Assembly: GCA_024743355.1 (NCBI GenBank)
Contig: JANSWS010000024.1
Location: 1 to 36,720 of the forward strand
Reading direction: 5' to 3'
Length of the DNA: 36,720 bases
DNA from: a bacterium
Lineage (GTDB): Bacteria; Planctomycetota; Planctomycetia; Pirellulales; Pirellulaceae
Shown: piece by piece, positions 27,138 to 34,103 of the stretch
Position numbering within the stretch: position 1 is the stretch's first letter
Layout of the letters: every line of letters starts with the position of its first letter
Made by a program: the position numbers and the translations under genes
The notes under the pieces: model-generated
What the model saw: the letters and a program-made list of their open reading frames with translations, nothing else
Told to the model about the DNA's origin: nothing
The model's database searches: none

Positions 27138-27704
27138 CTACCAATCAATTTTGCAAATACCCCACTGTCCGTTGTTTTCGTCCACGGCAACTTCGAGAGT
27201 CTCCAAAGCGTCTCCGACAGCCGGCTTCATCGCCTCTCGCAATCGATGGGCAATCCACCACGCAATCTTCTCAGCGGTTGTATTGGCAATGGGCAGCAGG
27301 ATACAGTCTTCCGCAGGGAACACCCATCGTTTCTTGCCAAAGGTCGTCAGAACCTCGTCCTCCCCAGCCTCAACATGAATCAGAGGATGGGAAGTCGGCA
27401 ACAGCACGTGGTGATCGAGTTCCTTGACAATCTTGTCCAGATTATCGCGAAAAGCGATAAAATCCACGACGTAGCTATTTTCATCCAGAGGTCCGGTGAC
27501 CTCCGCTTTCACTCCATAGTTATGGCCATGCAGACACTCACAAATGTCGCCTGCGAAGGTAATAAAATGGGCTGCACTGAACACCAGCTGCTCTTTCTGC
27601 AGCAAGACACGGTAGTTTCCCTGTGTAGTTTCCAAGATCGTTTTCCCTGGTTCGAAGTGAATTCGGCAATAGGCCAGCGGGGCACGGGAGCGATGTTCCA
27701 ACAT
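27138..27704 (-). CDS. 6-pyruvoyl-tetrahydropterin synthase / 6-carboxytetrahydropterin synthase (QueD) homologue
   Basis: A 188-residue cytoplasmic enzyme of the PTPS/QueD family, which converts dihydroneopterin triphosphate to 6-pyruvoyl- or 6-carboxy-tetrahydropterin. The zinc ligands are His46 (FSAAHF), His59 and His61 (CLHGHNYGV). The candidate catalytic Cys55 is four residues before the HGH, as in QueD. The Asp/His pair is in ELDHHVLL (D97-H98). An N-terminal extension of about 35 residues and an insert of about 30 residues (HPLIHVEAGEDEVLTTFGKK to PAEDC) make it longer than the 120-residue bacterial QueD. Queuosine biosynthesis or pterin cofactor synthesis are both possible, and no other que gene is in the window. 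The ATG at 27704 is divergent from the PH-domain operon. Confidence 0.88.
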   Translation of the reverse strand: MLEHRSRAPLAYCRIHFEPGKTILETTQGNYRVLLQKEQLVFSAAHFITFAGDICECLHGHNYGVKAEVTGPLDENSYVVDFIAFRDNLDKIVKELDHHVLLPTSHPLIHVEAGEDEVLTTFGKKRWVFPAEDCILLPIANTTAEKIAWWIAHRLREAMKPAVGDALETLEVAVDENNGQWGICKIDW

Positions 27705-27790
27705 GGACCCTTTGCCTATTCTAGTAGCTTGTCACGCTTAGCCTCATCGCTCCGCGGCACGAGCCCAACTGAAACAGTAAAGGAATTTGC

Positions 27791-28384
27791 GTGAACGGTT
27801 CGGACGAAGAATCGGTCATCAGCAATACGCAGCCGGTGGCGGGAGAATCTCAGGCAACCGAGACGTCCCAATTCGAAAACATAACGGATTGCGACTACCA
27901 GTACCTGTCGCCTCGTTACGTTAGCTTCGATCGGCGAACAAGCTATGTTTCAGCCTGCGTTATCGGCGTATTGCTTGTCGCGGCCTCGTCGCCAGTCATC
28001 GTCTACTGCCTGGCGACACAGCGTCCTTGGCTGTCGATTCTAGTCGTGGTTGGCTGGCTCATTGTGGGGCTACTGCTCGGGGCTGCGGCTCATGCTTGGC
28101 CACCGATAAAATACCGCCACACGACTTGGCGACTGAATTCATTGGGTATGGAAATTCGTCGCGGCGTGTATTGGCGGCACCGCATTTCAGTACCCGTGGC
28201 CAGGGTGCAGCACGTGGATGTTTCACAGGGGCCCATTCAGCGGATGTTCGACCTTGGTACGCTCACCATTCACACAGCGGGCACGAAGAATTCTGCGGTC
28301 GAGTTGGAAGGCCTGCATCACGAAGTCGCGTTGCAGGTCCGCGATCGATTGATTTCGCAAAAGGAATCGCTCGATGTCACCTGA
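27791..28384 (+). CDS. Bacterial PH-domain (bPH2) membrane protein, YdbS-like
   Basis: A 197-residue protein. The GTG at 27791 is supported by AAAGGA 7 bases upstream. After a polar N-terminus, two transmembrane helices lie at about 52-73 and 80-102. A single bPH2 (DUF304) domain follows, with WRLNSLGMEIRRGVYWRHRISVPVARVQHVDVSQG (split: LGMEIRRGVYW, PVARVQHVDVSQGP) and the DLGTLTIHTAG end. The stop codon overlaps the start of the next gene by 11 bases, so the two are translationally coupled. This two-gene arrangement is that of Bacillus subtilis ydbS-ydbT, which belongs to the SigW envelope-stress regulon and contributes to resistance against antimicrobial compounds. A similar envelope role here is inferred. 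Confidence 0.85.
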   Translation: MNGSDEESVISNTQPVAGESQATETSQFENITDCDYQYLSPRYVSFDRRTSYVSACVIGVLLVAASSPVIVYCLATQRPWLSILVVVGWLIVGLLLGAAAHAWPPIKYRHTTWRLNSLGMEIRRGVYWRHRISVPVARVQHVDVSQGPIQRMFDLGTLTIHTAGTKNSAVELEGLHHEVALQVRDRLISQKESLDVT

Positions 28385-30161
28385 CTCCGAAGCCCGCCCC
28401 GAAGCGGATGACGTCGCTGCTTGTGATGCGGAGAAAAACCAAATTGCGGCCGCGGCTGAACAGCTTCACGGAGTTGATCTGAGTCTGCCGCAGCGGCTGC
28501 ACGTCTCTTCACTCATCTTCGAAATCATTTCCAACATTCGCCGCTACATTGTTCCAGCAGTAGTGGGAATTGTAGGGGCAGCCCGCGGGGCAAATTGGGG
28601 TGCTGGTATCGCCATCTTCGTTTTCGCGATCTCTCTGTTGGCAACGCTCGTGCGTTACTTCACGCTCCGCTACCGAATTTCCGGCACGGACCTGGTCATT
28701 TCCGAAGGCCTGTTGTTTCGTCGATTGCGTTCGGTACCCATCAGAAGAATACAAAATGTTGACCTGACCCAGAATCCACTGCACCGACTGTTCGGGGTTG
28801 CGGAGGTCAGGATCGAAACCGCCTCTGGAACCGAACCGGAAGCTACTCTCCGCGTATTGACCGGCAGCCAAATCGAGGAACTAAGGGCGGCGATTTTCCG
28901 CGGCGTCGCTGCCAGCCCAGGACACCCACTTACAGAGGATGCCAACGCTGCCCCGATACCTGCCGCCTCGCACCCGTGGAATGCACCTACAACGACCCAT
29001 ACCTTTCCTACGCATGCGGCGAGCCCAGAAAAGCAGATTCCAGAGCAGCAGATCGCCGAAGCGCAGGAAAAGCCCCATGTTGCGATTCCTCGCTTGGTCT
29101 ACAAAATCAGTCTCAAAGAACTCGTGCTTGCCGGCATGGCCAGTAATCGCGGCATGGTCTTGTTGGGTATCGCCTTGGGCTTTTTCTTTCAAGGAGATTT
29201 TGAAGATCGCATTGATATCGAAGCTTGGGAAGGCGTTGTACCCGCCACTCAAGGTCCTGGACAATTGGCGCTGCTCATTGCATTGGCTTTTGTGGCGTTG
29301 ATGCTCCTGCTGCGACTTCTTGGAATCGGTTGGTACATCCTGAGATTCTTTGGCTATCAGCTGACAGAGCAGGGTGATGACCTGCGCATTTCTTGTGGTT
29401 TGTTCACCAAAGTCAGCGCGACCGTGCCCCGCAAACGAATCCAGCTGATCAGTATCCATCGTTCGCTAATAATGCGTTGGCTTCATTTGGCCACCATTCG
29501 GATCGAGACGGCTGGCGGGGCCGGATCGGAAAACGAAAATGCGGCTGCAACCGTCTCACGGCGTTGGTTTCTGCCGGTTGTGCAAGAGGCCGAGATCGGG
29601 CGCGTGATCGAAGTCCTTCGCCCGGGTACTGCACTGGCGTTCGAATCATCGCAGCACGATGCCCAGCCAAGGTCGCTACCGAACAGCCCGCAAGCCGCCG
29701 CAACATCTGGCCTGCAGTGGCACGGGCTCGCGCCTCTTGCCGAAAGACGGCTGCTTCGACTCGGTGTCCTGTTTTCATTGCTGCTCAGCCTTGCTGGCTG
29801 GTTCGCCTGGCACGCTTGGGGACTGTTGGCCGGCCTACTGTTTCTGCCCCTGGCTATTCTTTTAGCCCGCAAAAAGGCCCGATCGCGGAAATTTGCACGA
29901 ACTGCCTGGGGTGTGGCCTACCAAAGTGGCTGGCTTACGCGGAAACTGAGTCTGTCGTTTTACGATCGCATGCAAACTCTAAGTGTTTCGCAGAGCCCCT
30001 TTGATCGACGCTGGAACATGGCCAGCTTAAGCATTGATACGGCTGCCGCCGGCCCGGCCGATCACGCGATCGACGTAAGCTACTTGGACGCCGATTTCGC
30101 ATTTCATCAATTCGAGGAATTACAACGCTTGGCGGCAAGCCACCGCCCCAAGTGGACCTAG
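28374..30161 (+). CDS. Membrane protein with three bPH2 domains, YdbT-like
   Basis: A 595-residue protein with three repeats of a hydrophobic hairpin followed by a bPH2 domain. Repeat 1 has helices at about 60-100, then LVISEGLLFRRLRSVPIRRIQNVDLTQNPLHRLFG (partial: VPIRRIQNVDLTQNP). Repeat 2, after a Pro-rich linker, has LLLRLLGIGWYIL, then ISCGLFTKVSATVPRKRIQLISI. Repeat 3 has LLFLPLAILLARKKARSRK, then YQSGWLTRKLSLSFYDRMQTLSVSQSP. This triple organisation is typical of YdbT. The ATG at 28374 lies inside the end of the YdbS-like gene. The zinc-ribbon gene follows after 16 bases. The first linker (about residues 180-235) is low complexity and probably disordered. Confidence 0.85.
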   Translation: MSPDSEARPEADDVAACDAEKNQIAAAAEQLHGVDLSLPQRLHVSSLIFEIISNIRRYIVPAVVGIVGAARGANWGAGIAIFVFAISLLATLVRYFTLRYRISGTDLVISEGLLFRRLRSVPIRRIQNVDLTQNPLHRLFGVAEVRIETASGTEPEATLRVLTGSQIEELRAAIFRGVAASPGHPLTEDANAAPIPAASHPWNAPTTTHTFPTHAASPEKQIPEQQIAEAQEKPHVAIPRLVYKISLKELVLAGMASNRGMVLLGIALGFFFQGDFEDRIDIEAWEGVVPATQGPGQLALLIALAFVALMLLLRLLGIGWYILRFFGYQLTEQGDDLRISCGLFTKVSATVPRKRIQLISIHRSLIMRWLHLATIRIETAGGAGSENENAAATVSRRWFLPVVQEAEIGRVIEVLRPGTALAFESSQHDAQPRSLPNSPQAAATSGLQWHGLAPLAERRLLRLGVLFSLLLSLAGWFAWHAWGLLAGLLFLPLAILLARKKARSRKFARTAWGVAYQSGWLTRKLSLSFYDRMQTLSVSQSPFDRRWNMASLSIDTAAAGPADHAIDVSYLDADFAFHQFEELQRLAASHRPKWT

Positions 30162-30177
30162 TGCCTATCCGAAGACT

Positions 30178-31326
30178 ATGATTCGACCCCACGCCCAGCA
30201 AGTAGCGGATCCTTCCGATGCGATCATCGATGCGACATTGGCCGGCGAGCCTGGATACACACAAGTCGGTCCGCCATGTAAGACGTGCGGCGCCCCGCGC
30301 GAAGGAACATCCCGATTCTGCGTCTCCTGCGGAGCACCACTGGAAACTCGGGACGCGCCCATAGCTGTTCCCGGCGAGAGCGGACGCTCGATGGCAACGC
30401 TTCCCGACCATACTTTCCAATGCGACAATTGCGGCAGCCAGGTTGCAACCAGCATTGATCAGAGGAGCTACATCTGCCCGTTTTGCGACTCGGCCTACGT
30501 GACCGAAATCCCCTTTGAACGCTCGGGGCGACAGCGACCGGAATTCGTCATTGGTTTTGCCGTCACCTCGGAACAAGCCAAAGAAAAATTCTTCAAGTGG
30601 ATCAAACGGAATTCTTGGTTCCGACCGGGCGACCTGGGGATGAAAGCCGTGTCGGAGAAGCAAAAAGGGGTTTACTTACCCTTCTGGCATTTTTCGATGT
30701 TCGCCGATAGCCGCTGGGCTGCCAATATCGGCGAATATTGGTACCGCACGGAAACTTATACCACGCGAGACTCGAAAGGCCGTACGGTGACCCGCACCCG
30801 ACAAGTGCGTGAAACGGAGTGGTTCCCTTTCAGCGGTGAGCACCAAAGGTATTACCACAGCTTTCTGGTTCCAGCCAGCAAGGGACTGACATCGGAAGAG
30901 GCCATGCAAATCCAACCCTTCCAGCTTTCCTCACTGGCCCGCTACCGACCGTACTTTCTGGCTGGATGGATGGCGGAAGAGTACTCGGTGGAAATGGACC
31001 ATGCCATTGCCAAAACGAAACAGGAGTTCCGCAAACGCGAGGAACAGGAGATCGCGAGATTTGTTCCTGGCGATACGTTTTCCTCCCTCCGCGTTCAAAC
31101 CGAGATCGAGGTTAACGGAAGCGATCTGATTCTGCTTCCAGTTCATGTGCTCAGCTATCGCTACCGAGACCAAGTTTTTCGCTTTCTGGTCAACGGTCAA
31201 ACTGGAAAAGTAGTTGGACAAAAACCCTATTCGAGAAAGCGGATTACTGCTTTTGTGATCTTTGTGGTGCTGGTGCTGCTAGCAATCATCTTTGGATTCA
31301 CCTTGCTCTCCCAGGCGAATTTATGA
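30178..31326 (+). CDS. Zinc-ribbon membrane protein
   Basis: A 382-residue protein. It has two treble Cys pairs of zinc-ribbon type: CKTCGAP...CVSCGAP (about 34-55) and CDNCGSQ...CPFCDSA (about 82-105). A soluble middle of about 230 residues contains EFVIGFAVTSEQAKEKFFKWI and VYLPFWHFSMFADSRW. One C-terminal transmembrane helix (about 354-375) sits just after a basic RKR, which predicts the bulk in the cytoplasm. I know similar proteins annotated only as zinc-ribbon or 'TFIIB-type zinc ribbon' proteins, with no firm function. It is the third gene of the bPH2 run, 16 bases after the YdbT-like gene, so it is probably cotranscribed and may act at the membrane with those proteins. Confidence 0.78.
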   Translation: MIRPHAQQVADPSDAIIDATLAGEPGYTQVGPPCKTCGAPREGTSRFCVSCGAPLETRDAPIAVPGESGRSMATLPDHTFQCDNCGSQVATSIDQRSYICPFCDSAYVTEIPFERSGRQRPEFVIGFAVTSEQAKEKFFKWIKRNSWFRPGDLGMKAVSEKQKGVYLPFWHFSMFADSRWAANIGEYWYRTETYTTRDSKGRTVTRTRQVRETEWFPFSGEHQRYYHSFLVPASKGLTSEEAMQIQPFQLSSLARYRPYFLAGWMAEEYSVEMDHAIAKTKQEFRKREEQEIARFVPGDTFSSLRVQTEIEVNGSDLILLPVHVLSYRYRDQVFRFLVNGQTGKVVGQKPYSRKRITAFVIFVVLVLLAIIFGFTLLSQANL

Positions 31327-31403
31327 TTCCCCGTAACCCGATTGGCTCAATAAGAGAGGGGACAAACTGCGATCTGGCAGACTGCGGGCATGCACAAGTC
31401 GAG

Positions 31404-31418
31404 CCACCTCTCAGGTGG
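31404..31418 (+). terminator. Possible hairpin between zinc-ribbon gene and methyltransferase
   Basis: CCACCT-CTC-AGGTGG is a perfect 6-bp stem with a 3-base loop, 78 bases past the zinc-ribbon stop. ATTCTCCATTTC follows, so the T-run is poor. It could end the bPH2 operon or lie in the methyltransferase leader. Confidence 0.3.
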
Positions 31419-31450
31419 ATTCTCCATTTCATTGATGACGGAGCTTGGAC

Positions 31451-32665
31451 GTGAAGGGCATGGTGCGTGACGGACGGGTGAGCAAAGTCCGTTTACGGAA
31501 AGACCTGACACGAGATATCAAGCGCGGTCACGCTTGGCTTTATTCGCATGCGGTCGACTCCGCACGCGCCTCCGCCGGCGATGTCGTAGAGGTTATGGAC
31601 CGGCGGGGTGAACGCGTGATTGCCAGCGGCATCTACCATCCAGACCACGCTTTGTCGGTTCGCATCTGCCGAACGCAGGCCCCGTTCCGATTGGATGACC
31701 AATGGCTGATCCAACAATTACAGCGTGCGATCCAACGACGCTTGGCTTTCTTTGATTCGCAGACCACGGGCTATCGCTTGGTGGCCGGAGAGGGTGACGG
31801 ACTGCCCGGTCTGATCGTCGACGTTTACGACAAAACCGCCGTCATCAAACTGGACGGCGGAGCGCCGGAAGCTTTCTATCAACCCCAAGCGATTGCCGCC
31901 TGGCTGGGGCAAAACCTGCAACTCACACGTGTTGTTTGCAGACCTCGCGAACGGGGCAAGCTGGGACAGCTGGTGTGGAGTTCTGCCGGCGACGAGCCTG
32001 AGGATATTCACAATGGCCCGGTCGAATTCCTGGAAAACGGTCTGCGTTTCACGGCGGATGTCTGGCGCGGTCAAAAGACAGGATTCTTTCTGGATCAACG
32101 CGACAATCGCCATTTGATTCGCAGACTGTCGGCGGACTGTTCCGTGCTCAATCTATTTTCATTCAACGGTGGATTTTCCATCGCAGCCGGTGTTGGTGGA
32201 TCCGACCGTGTCACCTCGGTCGACATCGCGGCGCCCGCAATCGAGGCGGCAGAGAATCACTGGATGCAAAACGAACTGCCCGTTAGCCAACATGAGGCCG
32301 TCGTCGCGGATTGCTTCGAGTTCCTGGAATCAGCGGTTGCTGAGAGACGCCAGTGGAAAATCGTAATATGCGACCCACCCTCGTTCGCACCCAGCGAGAA
32401 AGCCATTCCCAATGCCGTGGCAGCCTACACTCGGCTTGCCCATTTGGCCGCCCGCGTCACGAGTAGCGGCGGACTGCTGGCCTTGGCGTCCTGCTCCAGT
32501 CACATCGATCATGCCAACTTCCTGCAAATCAACGTCGAAGCCCTAGGGCGTGCCCGCCGCAAAGCCAACCTGATTGCGGACCGCGGCCTTCCCGTCGATC
32601 ATCCGGCCCCCCTGGCCATGCCGGAACTGCGTTACCTGAAGTTTTTACTCCTGCAATTGGATTAA
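31451..32665 (+). CDS. Class I SAM-dependent RNA methyltransferase, RlmI/RlmK-like family
   Basis: A protein of about 404 residues. An N-terminal PUA-like domain (RLRKDLTRDIKRGHAWLYSHAV, split: RLRKDLTRDIKRG, HAWLYSHAV) is followed by the EEHUD-type middle (GYRLVAGEGDGLPGLIVDVYD). The Rossmann methyltransferase comes next, with GQKTGFFLDQRDNR, motif I VLNLFSFNGGFSIAAG, SVDIAAPAIEAA, and the catalytic-loop CDPPSFA. The end has LALASCSSHID. This order is that of the RlmI family, which makes 5-methylcytosine in 23S rRNA (C1962 in E. coli). The exact target is not certain. The GTG at 31451 was chosen because GGAG lies 7 bases upstream; the ATG at 31460 is the alternative. The FAD-oxidoreductase gene follows after 7 bases. 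Confidence 0.9.
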   Translation: MKGMVRDGRVSKVRLRKDLTRDIKRGHAWLYSHAVDSARASAGDVVEVMDRRGERVIASGIYHPDHALSVRICRTQAPFRLDDQWLIQQLQRAIQRRLAFFDSQTTGYRLVAGEGDGLPGLIVDVYDKTAVIKLDGGAPEAFYQPQAIAAWLGQNLQLTRVVCRPRERGKLGQLVWSSAGDEPEDIHNGPVEFLENGLRFTADVWRGQKTGFFLDQRDNRHLIRRLSADCSVLNLFSFNGGFSIAAGVGGSDRVTSVDIAAPAIEAAENHWMQNELPVSQHEAVVADCFEFLESAVAERRQWKIVICDPPSFAPSEKAIPNAVAAYTRLAHLAARVTSSGGLLALASCSSHIDHANFLQINVEALGRARRKANLIADRGLPVDHPAPLAMPELRYLKFLLLQLD

Positions 32666-32672
32666 GTCGTCC

Positions 32673-34025
32673 ATGCCCCCCTCTGAGTCTGCACACGAAT
32701 CTTCAAACTCACTCCATCAGACGTCTCTGCCATGCGATTGGGAAACGGAAGTGGATCCGCCTGCCGGTATCGCTGTCATCGGTGGTGGGGCAACGGGCAT
32801 TGAAGCGGCACTTTATGCTCGATTTCTAGGTTATGAAGTTTCCGTGTTCGAGCGTTTTCGCGTCGGCAACAGTCTGCAGCGCTGGGGAGATCTACCTCTG
32901 CATGCCACTTGGCGGCAACTAGCATCAACACTTGGACTGGCGGCTCTTGAAGCTCAGGGAACACTGACCATCACCGACTTGGACCAGGTTCCCAGTTGCG
33001 CTGAATTTTTAGAGCAATACCTGCTTCCCGTTGCGAAAACCGATTTGCTCTATCACAACATTCACATCCAGTCGGAGGTTCAGTCCCTGAGTCGCTTGGG
33101 GCTTTTCGCGGACGCTTCCGTTCCTGCCGCCGACAAGGCCGAGCTTGAGTTTCGTTTACTCATCCAGTCCAAGCAACGCGGACCTTATTCGCAAATTGTC
33201 GACCTGGTTCTTGATTGCAGCGGCTTGGCTGGCCGCCGCGGAATGGCGCCGGGTGGGGGACATGCCGCCGGCGAGATGCAAATGCTGCAACGCGATCCTC
33301 AAGAGGCGGAGAGACGTTGGTCCAGTGGCAAGCTCAAGTCGAAAGAGCTGAATGCGCTCGGAGGACAGCATGCCGTGCTCTACGGCAGTGGATTGGAAGC
33401 TTGTCAAAACGCCTGGAATTGGCGGCAAGCCCACGGGAATTCAGCGGACTCCAAACTCACCTGGCTCTTTCCTCGTCGACGGGGAATTCCAGCCGCACAA
33501 AAATTGCCGTGGCAATTACTAAGGGAACTCGGACTACCCGCAGACTTCGATCTCGAAGCCCCCTCGACCCCCATTTCCGATTCGCTGGCACAACAACTTG
33601 GTACTTGGGACTCACAGCTGCGGCAACTTCGCGAAGGTCAGGATCGATCGCTGGTCATGATGGAAGTTTGGGGTCTTGAATCCATCCGCTCATTGGAAAC
33701 TGGAAGCTGGCAGATCGAAGTTCAATCGCAGCTGGCGGAAACGCTGGCGCTGGAGTGCGACCACATCATCAATACAGCTCCCAGATGCTCCGATTGGAGT
33801 TTTGCGTCGCCCATTGCAGTCAACGCCGCGTCCGTTGAAGGTTTTACGTCGGAACCACACTATTACGTGCTGGGCAGCAAAACCCAGTCGCTGTTTCCCA
33901 GCGCTGCGGCTTCCATGGGAGAACAGATCCAAAACGGACGTGAGCAAATTCGCCTTGCCCTGGCCGCTATTGGCGGCAGAAGTGAGCTGAATTTGTATGA
34001 CACGGTGCGACCGCAGAGCTACTGA
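32673..34025 (+). CDS. FAD/NAD(P)-dependent oxidoreductase, monooxygenase-like
   Basis: A 450-residue protein. A polar N-terminus of 30 residues precedes a Rossmann beta-alpha-beta motif, GIAVIGGGATGIEAALYA (GxGxxG at about 37-42), and the end of the second strand with an acidic residue (VSVFERF), as in FAD-binding proteins. A second motif of NAD(P)-binding type may be HAVLYGSGLEACQNA (about 230-245). VVDLVLDCSG-like and DHIINTAP segments are typical of flavoprotein folds. The C-terminal YYVLGSKTQSLFPSAAASMGEQI (split: YYVLGSKTQ, SAAASMGEQI) resembles the closing FAD-binding part. No substrate can be assigned. It lies 7 bases after the methyltransferase gene, so it is probably cotranscribed, although no functional link is obvious. 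There is no signal peptide. Confidence 0.75.
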   Translation: MPPSESAHESSNSLHQTSLPCDWETEVDPPAGIAVIGGGATGIEAALYARFLGYEVSVFERFRVGNSLQRWGDLPLHATWRQLASTLGLAALEAQGTLTITDLDQVPSCAEFLEQYLLPVAKTDLLYHNIHIQSEVQSLSRLGLFADASVPAADKAELEFRLLIQSKQRGPYSQIVDLVLDCSGLAGRRGMAPGGGHAAGEMQMLQRDPQEAERRWSSGKLKSKELNALGGQHAVLYGSGLEACQNAWNWRQAHGNSADSKLTWLFPRRRGIPAAQKLPWQLLRELGLPADFDLEAPSTPISDSLAQQLGTWDSQLRQLREGQDRSLVMMEVWGLESIRSLETGSWQIEVQSQLAETLALECDHIINTAPRCSDWSFASPIAVNAASVEGFTSEPHYYVLGSKTQSLFPSAAASMGEQIQNGREQIRLALAAIGGRSELNLYDTVRPQSY

Positions 34026-34103
34026 TTCTGTCCTGCCGCCGCGAGCCACCGGCGAGCTACCTGCCAACATGGCCTTTCGTCGCAGAGACTATCGCTGCAG
34101 CAG

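Noticed and set aside
27099-27794. 231-codon plus-strand frame opposite the pterin synthase gene
   Set aside because: The opposite strand encodes a complete PTPS/QueD with all zinc and catalytic residues; this frame has no domain.
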